A stretch of DNA of 64,000 nucleotides, taken from positions 1 to 64,000 of the forward strand of contig CAZCJL010000006.1 in assembly GCA_964498785.1 (NCBI GenBank), read 5' to 3'. The notes beneath the pieces are model-generated. The model searched no databases, was not told the origin of the DNA, and worked only from the letters and a program-made list of their open reading frames with translations. Below are positions 1-8,668 of this stretch, piece by piece; the first letter of the stretch is position 1, and every line of letters starts with the position of its first letter. The position numbers and the translations under genes were made by a program. The DNA comes from Mariaggregatimicrobium sp964498785. Its GTDB lineage: Bacteria > Zhuqueibacterota > Zhuqueibacteria > Thermofontimicrobiales > Thiofontviventaceae.

Positions 1-9
1 TCTGAGCGG

Positions 10-29
10 ATTCCTGCATCCGCAGGAAT
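10..29. repeat. Short palindromic repeat at window edge
   Basis: A perfect 8-base inverted repeat, ATTCCTGC at 10-17 and GCAGGAAT at 22-29, separated by ATCC. The composition is richer in G+C than the following 130 bases. It resembles the intergenic REP-like palindromes dispersed in many genomes. The element may continue to the left of the window. Confidence 0.5.
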
Positions 30-85
30 GACAGCTCTATGCTGAATAGTAACAATATTACTTTTTGAAAATTATGAAAATGATA

Positions 86-114
86 TTGACTAATAACATA
101 AAAAATTGTATATT
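86..114 (+). promoter_or_regulatory. Sigma-70-type promoter for rpoD-like gene
   Basis: TTGACT at 86-91 and TATATT at 109-114, with a 17-base spacer, 45 bases upstream of the sigma factor start codon. It matches the same architecture seen before many other genes in this window. Confidence 0.65.
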
Positions 115-159
115 CATCAATTGAATTATTTACTATTTTATTATAGATTAGACAAATAA

Positions 160-1017
160 ATGGCCAAGTCTGGTAAGAATTCTCTTAAGTATGTCGATCA
201 TTCCCTACAAAAATATTTGCAAGAGATCGGTAATGAACCTCTGCTTGCGCCTGAAGCTGAGATATCGTTGGTTGGAAAAATTAAACAGGGCGATGAGAAA
301 GCGTTAGAAAAACTTACACGTGCAAATTTACGTTTTGTTGTAAGTGTTGCCAAGCAATACCAGGGACAGGGATTAACTTTGGGAGATTTGATAAACGAGG
401 GAAATTTAGGACTAATCAAAGCAGCCACCCGTTTCGATGAAACCAAAGGCTATAAATTTATCTCGTATGCTGTTTGGTGGATTCGGCAATCAATTTTGCA
501 GGCATTAGCAGAACAATCCCGGGTTGTAAGGCTACCGCTTAACCGGCTTGGAATGTTGAATAAAATAGGTAAAGCGTTTAATACGCTGGAACAGGAATTT
601 GAACGAGAACCTTCGGCCCAGGAAATAGCCAGTTCACTGGAAATGACCGATTTCGAAGTATCGGATACACTTCAAATTTCGGGAAAACATGTCTCACTGG
701 ATGCACCGTTCAATCAGGATGAGGAAAATAGTTTGCTCGATGTTCTTGAAAACAACGACGACCCACCACCGGACATGTCGCTGATTAACGAATCTCTGAA
801 AATTGAATTGAAACGTGCACTTGCCTCATTAACAAAAAGAGAGGCAGAAGTTCTGAAATTGTATTTTGGTTTAGGGCATGATAATCCACTGACATTAGAA
901 GAAATTGGCCTCCGCTTTAATTTAACACGGGAACGTGTCAGGCAGATAAAAGAAAAGGCGCTAAGACGACTGCGCCATACTTCAAGGAGTAAAACTCTCA
1001 GAACATATCTTGATTAA
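160..1017 (+). CDS. rpoD: RNA polymerase primary sigma factor, RpoD/SigA family (short form)
   Basis: Directs core RNA polymerase to housekeeping promoters. The 285-residue protein lacks the long region 1.1 and non-conserved region of enterobacterial RpoD. It opens with the region 1.2 motif LQKYLQEIGNEPLL (about residues 17-30), followed by region 2 with the -10-binding and melting motif YAVWWIRQSI (about 103-112), region 3, and region 4 with the C-terminal helix-turn-helix TRERVRQIKEKALRRLR (about 258-274). This length is typical of the single essential sigma factor in FCB bacteria. The ATG start has no strong ribosome site, but nothing better lies upstream. The TTGAC-N17-TATAWT promoters in this window are its likely targets. 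Confidence 0.95.
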   Translation: MAKSGKNSLKYVDHSLQKYLQEIGNEPLLAPEAEISLVGKIKQGDEKALEKLTRANLRFVVSVAKQYQGQGLTLGDLINEGNLGLIKAATRFDETKGYKFISYAVWWIRQSILQALAEQSRVVRLPLNRLGMLNKIGKAFNTLEQEFEREPSAQEIASSLEMTDFEVSDTLQISGKHVSLDAPFNQDEENSLLDVLENNDDPPPDMSLINESLKIELKRALASLTKREAEVLKLYFGLGHDNPLTLEEIGLRFNLTRERVRQIKEKALRRLRHTSRSKTLRTYLD

Positions 1018-1045
1018 TGAAGTATAATACTAATTAAGTTGCGTA

Positions 1046-1074
1046 AAAAAGAGGCTTAAAAAGCCTCTTTTTTT
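1046..1074. terminator. Bidirectional Rho-independent terminator
   Basis: GAGGCTT (1051-1057) and AAGCCTC (1061-1067) form a 7-bp stem with a 3-base loop. It is followed by seven T on the plus strand and preceded by six A, so it can end both the sigma factor transcript and the convergent small-gene transcript. Confidence 0.9.
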
Positions 1075-1267
1075 AGTTATCATACGTTTCAAGAGTACCC
1101 TGGAGAATAATACTATATTCACCAGTATCTCTGTTCAAACTTTCAACGATTGCACGACAATTATCCGAACTTTCAATCATACTATTAATCTGGCGTTTCA
1201 AAGTTGAAGATGAAATGTTTGCATTACGTATAATTTCCAAATCACGAATGTTAAAAGTAGGTATCAT
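1073..1267 (-). CDS. Small paralogous protein A (64 aa), unknown function
   Basis: A 64-residue protein I do not recognise. It shares a pattern with the neighbouring gene at 1325-1525: an N-terminal F-x-x-RD-x-x-x-I stretch, a central hydrophobic helix ending in S/C-D/K-N, then A-x-V, and a nearly invariant C-terminal stretch TGEYSIILQGTL. The start is supported by GAGGAGGTG just upstream of the ATG. It is probably the second gene of a two-gene operon transcribed from a promoter at 1591-1620. No signal peptide or membrane segment is visible, so it is likely cytoplasmic. The last codons overlap the terminator T-run. Confidence 0.75.
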   Translation of the reverse strand: MIPTFNIRDLEIIRNANISSSTLKRQINSMIESSDNCRAIVESLNRDTGEYSIILQGTLETYDN

Positions 1268-1324
1268 TACACCTCCTCAACAATAATATAAATCATCGAT
1301 GAAATATAAAAATATTTAAATAGA

Positions 1325-1525
1325 CTAATGTAAAACAGGTTCATCTTCTCGTAATGTTCCTTGCAAAATTATTTGATAATTTCCGGTAGATTTGTCAATG
1401 TTTGCTACATTGGCAGACCAATTTTTAGAACATTTTAAGATATTCCCAATTTTTTCTCGTAACGCATTTGATGATGGCGGAATGTGTTCGATTAAATCAA
1501 AATCTCGGGTATAAAATTTTAACAT
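1325..1525 (-). CDS. Small paralogous protein B (66 aa), unknown function
   Basis: A 66-residue protein, paralogous to the product of 1073-1267. It has RDFDLIEHIPPSS, then LREKIGNILKCSKNWSANV and TGNYQIILQGTL, matching the sister protein position by position without large gaps. The ATG is preceded by a strong GGAGGTGATA site, showing it is translated. Its cysteine at about residue 32 is not shared with the sister, where serine occupies the same place. First gene of the presumed operon. The predicted fold is small alpha/beta. A regulatory or nucleic-acid-binding role is possible but not supported by any motif I know. Confidence 0.75.
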   Translation of the reverse strand: MLKFYTRDFDLIEHIPPSSNALREKIGNILKCSKNWSANVANIDKSTGNYQIILQGTLREDEPVLH

Positions 1526-1590
1526 ATATTATCACCTCCACAAGAGTTAATTAATAATTTTATTGCGATATATCGTGTAATATTCCAATT

Positions 1591-1620
1591 AATATACGAA
1601 TATAACCATATTAGAGTCAA
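1591..1620 (-). promoter_or_regulatory. Sigma-70-type promoter for small-paralogue operon
   Basis: On the minus strand TTGACT (1620-1615) and TATATT (1596-1591) with an 18-base spacer, 65 bases upstream of the start of the 1325-1525 gene. Confidence 0.6.
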
Positions 1621-1686
1621 GAGTTATTACAATAACTTATTTTACAAATTATTAACAACGAACAGGTCGTATTGAAAATTTTTTAC

Positions 1687-1715
1687 TTGACTTTTTCAAT
1701 TATATTTAATAAAAT
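1687..1715 (+). promoter_or_regulatory. Sigma-70-type promoter for barrel protein
   Basis: TTGACT at 1687-1692 and TAAAAT at 1710-1715, spacer 17 bases, 36 bases upstream of the start codon at 1752. Confidence 0.55.
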
Positions 1716-1751
1716 TAACCATATCTTAGACTTAATTATAAGGGGAGTCGT

Positions 1752-2390
1752 ATGAAAAAAAATATAATATTTACAGTTTCTGTTTTTATCTTCATATTTT
1801 TTATTACACAACGTACTGTTATCGCTCAGCGTTACGGCGTTACATCCATTAAAATGGGATACTTCAATCCGAAAGATACAAAAGGCGGTTTAATTCTGGG
1901 CGGTTATCTCGGATCAGCATTTGATGAATCCGTTGACATTGGTCTTGGGCTCGATTTTTTTCGTGGAAATGATAAAAAAGAACGGGAAATTGAGGGTTCC
2001 TCAACAGCCGGTCTCACTGAAAAAGGATGGATTCCTGAAGAAGAATCCTCAGTAACGTTTATTCCAATCACCGGTCAGGTCAATATAAAGTTTCCGGCCA
2101 GCCCCGCTCTGTTCTATACTGCGGGCGCTGGGTTTGGTTATGGCTTGATGTGGGCAAAAGAAGCAAAATATGATAATTCTAAAAAAATAGAATCAAAAAG
2201 CAAATTTTACCACGGATTTCGCTGGATGCTATCTGGTGGAATTTTATATTCTTTAGGTTCCCGATCTGCTTTAACATTAGAAGGATTCTACGACCATTCC
2301 AAGTTGAGCCGTGAAGAAGATAAAATTACTTACAAAGTTAATGTCTCGGGTTTCGGAATCCGTGTCGGTATTCGGTTAGGAATTCTCTAA
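1752..2390 (+). CDS. Outer-membrane beta-barrel protein
   Basis: A 212-residue exported protein. Residues 1-25 form a signal peptide (MKKN, hydrophobic core, cleavage after IAQ). The rest alternates polar and aromatic/glycine residues in beta-strand fashion and ends with a strand finishing in GIRVGIRLGIL. This pattern fits the OmpA/OmpW-like eight-stranded barrel families found widely in FCB bacteria. A charged insertion around residues 70-95 could be an extracellular loop. Start chosen at ATG with AGGGGAGT upstream. It stands alone, with its own promoter at 1687-1715. Substrate or partner is unknown. Confidence 0.7.
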   Translation: MKKNIIFTVSVFIFIFFITQRTVIAQRYGVTSIKMGYFNPKDTKGGLILGGYLGSAFDESVDIGLGLDFFRGNDKKEREIEGSSTAGLTEKGWIPEEESSVTFIPITGQVNIKFPASPALFYTAGAGFGYGLMWAKEAKYDNSKKIESKSKFYHGFRWMLSGGILYSLGSRSALTLEGFYDHSKLSREEDKITYKVNVSGFGIRVGIRLGIL

Positions 2391-2552
2391 AGTCGATTCT
2401 ATCGTTAATCTTTTTTGTTTTTTTCGCTCCTGCAAATAACTACATGTCAAATTCGTATTTTGTAACAACTCATTTTGCGGGAGATACAAACATGTTGGTG
2501 TTGTATTTTTACGATATTTATCATGTAATCTTCAATAGAGATGTGAAAATAT

Positions 2553-2589
2553 ACACGGATATTGCTAAAATATTTTTGAATATCCGTGT
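2553..2589 (+). repeat. Inverted repeat upstream of rhomboid gene
   Basis: ACACGGATATT (2553-2563) and AATATCCGTGT (2579-2589) form an 11-bp perfect stem with a 15-base loop, followed by TTCTATT. It may act as a weak terminator for the barrel gene or as a leader structure. It covers the upstream GTG that could otherwise extend the rhomboid reading frame. Confidence 0.6.
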
Positions 2590-2618
2590 TTCTATTATTG
2601 AACAATATTGAATTGCTT

Positions 2619-3431
2619 ATGTACAATTATGAACAAACCAGGCCCCGCTTTGGATTTGGCGGAAGGTATGTTACTGATGCCGTAAAATATTTGATGATCG
2701 CAAATGCTGTTGTCTATCTATTACAGCAACTGACGCCAGCTTTAATGATCAAGGGCTTTGCCCTTTTCCCAAATCTAATTTTAAAAAACTTATTTGTCTG
2801 GCAACTTTTCACATATATGTTTTTACACGGCGATTTTTTACACATTTTACTGAACATGTTCATCCTATGGATGTTCGGTTGCGAAGTTGAACGCTATTGG
2901 GGATCCCGTGAGTTTTTAAAGTACTATGTGATTTGCGGCGTCGGTGGCGCCTTGTTTCATATAATTATTCATCCGGGTTCCATGACGCCTGTCATTGGCG
3001 CATCCGGAGCTATATATGGAATACTCGCGGCTTTTGCCATTTTCTTTCCCGACCGTCCGATAATGCTTTTTCCATTTTTTATCACCCTGAAAGCAAAACA
3101 CTGGGTGTTAATTTTTCTCGGCATTACACTAGTATTCGGTTTTTCTGGTCAGCAAGATGGCGTTGCTCATTTTGCCCATTTGGGAGGAATGGTTGTCGGA
3201 TTTTTGTATATTAAATTTAAACGAAAATTTTTCACTTTAAACGGATTCATAAAAAGCAAAAAAGAAAACAGACGGAAGATGACGTTGACCAAAAGAACGC
3301 GAAAGCTACAAGAACTGCGCGATGAAGTCGATTCCATCCTGGATAAAATTAATGAGATCGGATACGAAAATTTAACTGAAGAAGAAAAGAAAACACTAAA
3401 GCACGCAAGTGACTATTTTTCGAAAGAATAA
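2619..3431 (+). CDS. Rhomboid-family intramembrane serine protease
   Basis: Cleaves transmembrane substrates within the membrane. The 270-residue protein has six predicted membrane helices and the family hallmarks: HGDFLHILLNM with its conserved H and N, the catalytic serine motif GASGAIYG, and the catalytic histidine in AHFAHLGG. The C-terminal cytoplasmic tail, about 70 residues, is basic and then coiled-coil-like. I start it at the ATG at 2619. An in-frame GTG at 2586 would add 11 residues but lies inside an inverted repeat and has no ribosome site. The amidase gene follows after 9 bases, so the two are probably co-transcribed. Confidence 0.9.
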   Translation: MYNYEQTRPRFGFGGRYVTDAVKYLMIANAVVYLLQQLTPALMIKGFALFPNLILKNLFVWQLFTYMFLHGDFLHILLNMFILWMFGCEVERYWGSREFLKYYVICGVGGALFHIIIHPGSMTPVIGASGAIYGILAAFAIFFPDRPIMLFPFFITLKAKHWVLIFLGITLVFGFSGQQDGVAHFAHLGGMVVGFLYIKFKRKFFTLNGFIKSKKENRRKMTLTKRTRKLQELRDEVDSILDKINEIGYENLTEEEKKTLKHASDYFSKE

Positions 3432-3440
3432 ATTATCATA

Positions 3441-4937
3441 ATGAGGAGAAATTATACATATCGATTATTTTTCAATCTGTTATTGTTCCATTTATGTATC
3501 ATTCCATTAATATTACCAACCAGGGCAAATTCCTGGAACAATCAGCGCAAGGATACTGAACTATCTATCGTAAAAATTAATAATATTCGCTATATTTCTG
3601 TCCATGATTTTGCTGATTTGTTTTATGCCCGCACATATTTTACTGAAAAAACAAAAAAAATGGTTTTATATTTGGAAAACAAGGCAATTAAAATTACTGC
3701 CTTTAATCCATATATTGTCGTGGATGATAAAACATACCAGATGACCGTGGATGCATATTTTAGCAATAATGAAATTTATGTACCACTGGACGATTTTATA
3801 AAAATTATACGAAAAATTTTCCCGGATAATATAATCTTTAATAAATATCGCGGGCGGCTTGAAATCACACCGGCACGCTTTGGTAATATTAATAATATTC
3901 AAATAAAGGAAAAAGCAAACGGATCGTTGATACGAATAGCAACATCCCGCAATTTTACGTCGTCAGATGTTGGTCTGCGCGTAAGACATGGATGGTTATA
4001 TGTTGACATTTACGGTGGAATCGTTGATTCACTGGCACTTGCCAGGCAGTACTCCGAGGGCATTGTATCCAGAATAGTGCCACTTCAGGTGTCAGAGCAG
4101 ATTGCTCAACTCAGTTTCAGACTACGCGGAACAGTTCTGGATAAAGAATTATTTTTGCAGAAACCCAACGAAATACTGATTTCCGTGCGCAAAAAACAGG
4201 ATATATCAACAATGATAACCAGCGAACTTGAGGATGAAAAGAAAAAGTGGCTGATTGATAAGATCGTAATCGATCCGGGCCATGGCGGAAAAGACCCCGG
4301 GGCAATTGGAAAAGGCGGAACTTATGAAAAAGACGTGACATTGGCAATTGCATTAATGTTAACAGATTTAATAAGACAAAAGACGGACATCGAAGTTTTA
4401 ATGACGCGCGATGATGATCGTTTTGTCGAATTGAAGCAACGAACGGAATTTGCCAATAGAAATGAAGCGAAACTGTTTATAAGTATTCATGCAAACTCAA
4501 ATCCCAGTAGACGAATTAAGGGAGTGAGTACATATTTTCTCGGCCCGGAAAATACAGAGGAAGCGCGGGAAGTAGCATTATTGGAAAATTCTGTAATTAA
4601 ATATGAAAAGAACAGTAAATATGCAGATTTATCTGCTGAAAACTTTATTTTATCGGCAATGGCGCAGAATATTTATAATACAGAAAGCGAAGATCTGGCT
4701 GCAATTGTTCAAAATGTGATTTCTGAACGGTGCAAATTAATCAATCGTGGCGTGCGACAGGCGAATTTTTATGTGTTGTGGGGAGCTTCCATGCCAAATA
4801 TTTTAGTGGAAACAGCCTTTATTTCAAACAGCGATGAAGAAAAAAAATTGAAAACCTCAGCATTCCAGAAAAAAATTGCAGAAGCATTATACGAAAGTAT
4901 CATTAAATTCAAAAAGAAATATGAATGGGGCATTTGA
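3441..4937 (+). CDS. N-acetylmuramoyl-L-alanine amidase (Amidase_3) with N-terminal AMIN-like region
   Basis: Hydrolyses the amide bond between muramic acid and the stem peptide during cell separation. The 498-residue protein has an N-terminal signal peptide, a copper-amine-oxidase-like/AMIN-type beta region (about 40-250) likely for envelope binding, and a C-terminal zinc amidase domain (about 270-495). Zinc-site motifs are visible: IDPGHGGKDPGA, the E of TYEKDVTLA, SIHANSN, and the catalytic glutamate in NILVETAFISN. It follows the rhomboid gene by 9 bases. The family is periplasmic. Equivalent proteins are named AmiC or CwlD-like, but the subtype is uncertain. Confidence 0.92.
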   Translation: MRRNYTYRLFFNLLLFHLCIIPLILPTRANSWNNQRKDTELSIVKINNIRYISVHDFADLFYARTYFTEKTKKMVLYLENKAIKITAFNPYIVVDDKTYQMTVDAYFSNNEIYVPLDDFIKIIRKIFPDNIIFNKYRGRLEITPARFGNINNIQIKEKANGSLIRIATSRNFTSSDVGLRVRHGWLYVDIYGGIVDSLALARQYSEGIVSRIVPLQVSEQIAQLSFRLRGTVLDKELFLQKPNEILISVRKKQDISTMITSELEDEKKKWLIDKIVIDPGHGGKDPGAIGKGGTYEKDVTLAIALMLTDLIRQKTDIEVLMTRDDDRFVELKQRTEFANRNEAKLFISIHANSNPSRRIKGVSTYFLGPENTEEAREVALLENSVIKYEKNSKYADLSAENFILSAMAQNIYNTESEDLAAIVQNVISERCKLINRGVRQANFYVLWGASMPNILVETAFISNSDEEKKLKTSAFQKKIAEALYESIIKFKKKYEWGI

Positions 4938-4945
4938 ATTTTCTA

Positions 4946-4974
4946 TTGACTTTTAGGTAAAAAAAATTTATATT
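4946..4974 (+). promoter_or_regulatory. Sigma-70-type promoter for secDF
   Basis: TTGACT at 4946-4951 and TATATT at 4969-4974, spacer 17 bases, 77 bases upstream of the secD start. Confidence 0.65.
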
Positions 4975-5051
4975 GTGTTTTATTCCAAAACAGAATAAAA
5001 GGTATTGATTTAAATTAAATTGTTAATTGTTATTTCGGAGGCGAGAATTTT

Positions 5052-7124
5052 ATGCAACGTAAATTGCTTTTCAGGGCGATATTGATCGCATTCCTGATAA
5101 TCATTGCTATATGGCAACTTTATCCCACATTCATTCTTCAAGGTTTGAAAAACAAAGAGCAACATTTAGTCGCACAAATATCTGAATCAACTGGTTTAAA
5201 CTCACGAGATATTCAAGAGGCTCTAATTGAAGGTAACCTGGAGAGTCAAATCAGGGAGCAAACAAAAGGAATATCAGGAGATTCACTGAACCAATTAATC
5301 AGCTTGAGCGACCAGTTGGTTAAAGTAAACGACAAAGTAGATCGAACCGAACGTAAATCCATCAAAAGAGGATTGGATTTACAAGGAGGAACCTACCTGG
5401 TTTATGAGGTTGATTTTGAAGAATTTATTCTTGGGATTGCGAAGGATAAAAACTTCGATTTTGAAAACCTTATTGCTGAAATTGACAAAGAAGCTAAGCT
5501 CCAAAACTTAGATTTTTTTGATATGTTACAAGAAACGTTTGAACAAAGGGATTTGGAACTCAATCAATACTTTGGCAAAAAAGGGGATAATGATCGCAAA
5601 ATTATAACCGATCTAAAAAAAGAAGCTGAAGAAGCGATTGGAAGAAGTCTTGAAGTGTTACGTAACCGAATCGATCAATTTGGAGTTTCTGAACCGTCGA
5701 TCACCAAACAAGGCGCAAATCGAATTGTCGTTGAGCTGGCTGGTATTCAGGATGTGAGCCGGGCAAAGCAAATCATTGGCAGAACGGCAGTGCTCGAATT
5801 TAAACTCGTCCGTGAATGGGAAGATACCTGGGAAATTGTACAGAAAATTGATCGCATCGTAAAACAACGAAAATATGGGATCGCTGATTCATCGGAGTTA
5901 GCAGAAGATGCGGCAGGCGATACAACCAAAGCTGAAAAAATGCGGGACGACAAAGAAATTAATTTGTCCGAGCTCTTTGGTGAATCGACTGAGAGTGATG
6001 AAGATACCGCAGCAGGTGAAGACACAACACTATCTGTTGATAAGGATTTATTTGAAGAAAATCCCTTTTTGTCTCTCTTTGGAAATGTTAGAAATTTAAT
6101 GGCGGCTCCAAAACAAAATATACCGATTATAAATCGAATATTAAACTATCCGGAAGTCAGGCAGGTAATTCCTGACGATTCGGAATTCTTATGGTCTTCA
6201 AAGCCGGAAATGTCAGTCAGAGATCAGGAAAAAGAATATTATTATTTATTGCTAGTGAAAGAAGAACCTGAATTAACCGGTAATTACCTGGAAAGCGCAG
6301 ATGTTCAGGTTGGTGGTGGAGGCGACGCCATGACAGCCGCCGGCCAATCGGAAGTGCATTTGACATTCAATTCTGAAGGCGCAAAAATATTTGCACGAGT
6401 CACTGGAGCAAATATTGGTAAACATCTGGCAATCGTGCTGGATGATAAAATTTCGTCCTTCCCAAGAATTAAAGACAGAATACCCTACGGAAATGCCCGC
6501 ATTGAGGGAATGGCAGATATTAATGAGGCAAAAGATTTGGTTGTTGTGTTGCGAGCAGGCGCCCTGCCTGCAAAATTGGAAAGTATTGAAGAACGCACTG
6601 TTGGACCGTCTTTGGGGCAGGATTCGATTAATAAGGGACAGTGGTCAGCCATCATTGGATTATTGCTCGTTATCATTTTTATGGTCATTTATTACCGCAT
6701 GGCTGGCATTATTGCCGATCTTGCACTTGTTTTAAATATTGTATTTTTACTCTCTGTTCTGGCGGCATTTCACTTTACACTCACTTTGCCGGGAGTCGCT
6801 GGTATTATTTTAACAATTGGGATGGCTGTAGACGCCAATGTGCTCATTTTTGAAAGAATTCGGGAAGAATTAAGAACCGGAAAAACGATTCGGACTTCCA
6901 TTGATAGCGGTTATGCCCGTGCGTTTCGTACAATCCTGGATGCAAATGTGACCACGATATTAACGGCGCTTGTCCTTTATCAATTTGGTACCGGCCCTAT
7001 TCGGGGCTTTGCTGTAACTCTTGCCATCGGTATTATCGCAAGTATGTTCACTGCAATTATAGTGACTCGGTTGGTTTTCGATTTTATTACGTCCAAATGG
7101 AATATAAAGCAGTTAAGTATCTAA
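5052..7124 (+). CDS. secD: Protein translocase subunit SecD
   Basis: Forms the SecDF complex that uses proton motive force to help pull proteins through SecYEG. The 690-residue protein has one N-terminal membrane helix, the GLDLQGGTYLVYEV motif (about 109-122), a large periplasmic domain with RNRIDQFGVSEPSI, and five C-terminal membrane helices including AGIILTIGMAVDANVLIFERIREE. Between about 295 and 345 there is an acidic, Ser/Asp/Glu-rich insertion absent from short SecD proteins, which makes it longer than the usual 500-620 residues. GGAGGCGAG precedes the ATG. secF follows after 29 bases. Confidence 0.95.
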   Translation: MQRKLLFRAILIAFLIIIAIWQLYPTFILQGLKNKEQHLVAQISESTGLNSRDIQEALIEGNLESQIREQTKGISGDSLNQLISLSDQLVKVNDKVDRTERKSIKRGLDLQGGTYLVYEVDFEEFILGIAKDKNFDFENLIAEIDKEAKLQNLDFFDMLQETFEQRDLELNQYFGKKGDNDRKIITDLKKEAEEAIGRSLEVLRNRIDQFGVSEPSITKQGANRIVVELAGIQDVSRAKQIIGRTAVLEFKLVREWEDTWEIVQKIDRIVKQRKYGIADSSELAEDAAGDTTKAEKMRDDKEINLSELFGESTESDEDTAAGEDTTLSVDKDLFEENPFLSLFGNVRNLMAAPKQNIPIINRILNYPEVRQVIPDDSEFLWSSKPEMSVRDQEKEYYYLLLVKEEPELTGNYLESADVQVGGGGDAMTAAGQSEVHLTFNSEGAKIFARVTGANIGKHLAIVLDDKISSFPRIKDRIPYGNARIEGMADINEAKDLVVVLRAGALPAKLESIEERTVGPSLGQDSINKGQWSAIIGLLLVIIFMVIYYRMAGIIADLALVLNIVFLLSVLAAFHFTLTLPGVAGIILTIGMAVDANVLIFERIREELRTGKTIRTSIDSGYARAFRTILDANVTTILTALVLYQFGTGPIRGFAVTLAIGIIASMFTAIIVTRLVFDFITSKWNIKQLSI

Positions 7125-7153
7125 ATTATTGATTGATAACAGTGAGGAACGAA

Positions 7154-8071
7154 ATGCAATTTTTAAAAGATATAAATATCGATTTTATTAGTAAAAGGAA
7201 AATCGGCGCTCTTTTCTCCGCAACTCTAATTTTTATTGGAATAGTATCGCTCATTTTACGCGGAGGACCGAACTATGGAATAGATTTTACCGGTGGTACA
7301 TCGATTCGTTTACAATTTGAAAAAAACATTGAAGTTGGCAAAATACGTGATATCCTGTCAGGAATTGGACTGGGTAATAGTGAAATAAAGAAGTTAGGAG
7401 AAAGCAACGAGGTGCTCATTCGGGTACAACAACAGGAAAAAATTGGTGAAGTATCAGAACAAATGACAACAGAAATCGCGAACAATCTAAAAGATAATTC
7501 GTTCGAACTCCGAGAACGCGATACTGTCGGCCCTCGCATTGGTGATGAGTTAAGAAGATCCGCTATCTGGGCGGTTCTGGTAGCATTAGGACTAATCCTG
7601 ATTTATATTAGTTGGAGGTTTCAATTTAAATTTGCCGTTGGCGCAGTTGTAGCACTTTTTCATGATGTGATTATTACTCTGGGAGCATTTTCCGTTTTGA
7701 ACCTGGAAATCTCACTTGCTGTTGTCGCTGCATTTTTGACAATCGTCGGATACTCTTTGAATGACACCATCGTCGTGTTCGATCGTATTCGAGAAAATTT
7801 AAAACTCATGCGACGCGAAAACTACTTCACAATCATCAATACGAGTATCAATCAAACGCTGAGCCGAACTATATTAACATCTATGACAACTTTTATTGTT
7901 GTCTTGATTTTATTCTTCTTCGGAGGGGAAGTTATTCATAATTTTTCGTTTGCATTACTGGTTGGCGTTATCATTGGTACTTATTCATCTATATTTGTCG
8001 CCAGCCCGCTTGTTTATGAATGGCAGGCAAGAAAAGAAAAACCAACAGGAAAAAATTTATCACGAAGATAA
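7154..8071 (+). CDS. secF: Protein translocase subunit SecF
   Basis: Partner of SecD in the auxiliary translocase. The 305-residue protein has the conserved GIDFTGGTSIRL motif after the first membrane helix, the periplasmic loop, and the VGYSLNDTIVVFDRIREN signature with the proton-path aspartate, followed by SINQTLSRTILTS. I start at the ATG at 7154, which has GTGAGGA seven bases upstream. A TTG at 7133 would add seven residues and lacks a ribosome site. The next gene begins 19 bases after the stop, so the operon probably includes the STAS protein. Confidence 0.95.
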   Translation: MQFLKDINIDFISKRKIGALFSATLIFIGIVSLILRGGPNYGIDFTGGTSIRLQFEKNIEVGKIRDILSGIGLGNSEIKKLGESNEVLIRVQQQEKIGEVSEQMTTEIANNLKDNSFELRERDTVGPRIGDELRRSAIWAVLVALGLILIYISWRFQFKFAVGAVVALFHDVIITLGAFSVLNLEISLAVVAAFLTIVGYSLNDTIVVFDRIRENLKLMRRENYFTIINTSINQTLSRTILTSMTTFIVVLILFFFGGEVIHNFSFALLVGVIIGTYSSIFVASPLVYEWQARKEKPTGKNLSRR

Positions 8072-8090
8072 ATATATGAGGAGGACAAAA

Positions 8091-8426
8091 ATGACCTTAA
8101 AAGAAAAAGAACAAGGCGGCGTTGTTGTCTTGGAGTTAGCTGGCAAAATTATGGGCGGACCGGATGCCACTTTATTGAACGAAAAACTGCACGAACTGAT
8201 AGATAACGGAAAAATTAAAGTTATTGCCGATTTAGGCAAAGTTAATTGGATGAATAGCTCAGGGCTGGGAATTTTAATCGGCGGTCTAACAACCATGCGT
8301 AACAATCAGGGCGATCTTAAATTAGCAAATGTTACTGAACGAATTCAAAGCCTGCTGATTATTACAAAACTTATCACTGTATTTGAAACCTTTAATTCTG
8401 TTGATGAAGCCGTGGAAAGTTTCTGA
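8091..8426 (+). CDS. STAS-domain protein (anti-anti-sigma factor family)
   Basis: A 111-residue protein made of one STAS domain. The region LGKVNWMNSSGLGILIGG carries the serine (SS-GLG) that kinases of the RsbW/SpoIIAB type phosphorylate in anti-anti-sigma factors. An ATG at 8091 with GGAGGACA just upstream gives the natural STAS start. The same frame is open further upstream into secF, but that part is not domain-like. No partner anti-sigma kinase lies nearby, so its target is unknown. Position immediately after secDF suggests co-transcription. Confidence 0.88.
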   Translation: MTLKEKEQGGVVVLELAGKIMGGPDATLLNEKLHELIDNGKIKVIADLGKVNWMNSSGLGILIGGLTTMRNNQGDLKLANVTERIQSLLIITKLITVFETFNSVDEAVESF

Positions 8427-8456
8427 CATCTGTTGTTTTTTCAACAATATAAATAT

Positions 8457-8493
8457 TAAAACTCCGGTGAAATCTTTCATCGGAGTTTTTTTT
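8457..8493 (+). terminator. Rho-independent terminator after STAS gene
   Basis: ACTCCGGTGAAA (8461-8472) pairs with TTTCATCGGAGT (8475-8486), 12 bp with one G-T pair and a 2-base loop, followed by eight T. Confidence 0.9.
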
Positions 8494-8561
8494 GGCAAAA
8501 CCATACCTGATTTCGATAATTCGTGATTGCCCTGTTCGAATATTACCAGTGTAATTTCCGC

Positions 8562-8590
8562 TTGATTTTCATTCGCTTTTATTGTATTTT
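8562..8590 (+). promoter_or_regulatory. Sigma-70-type promoter for uvrC
   Basis: TTGATT at 8562-8567 and TATTTT at 8585-8590 with a 17-base spacer, just after the terminator of the previous operon. Confidence 0.55.
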
Positions 8591-8668
8591 AACTTCTTTT
8601 GATTCAACAAATTTAACAAGAAGATCATGTTCTTCTTCAATTCAAATAATACAATTTGCTATAAATCG

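Noticed and set aside
7950..8090. N-terminal extension of the STAS protein into secF
   Set aside because: The frame is open but the extension is out-of-frame secF sequence; a strong ribosome site precedes the ATG at 8091.
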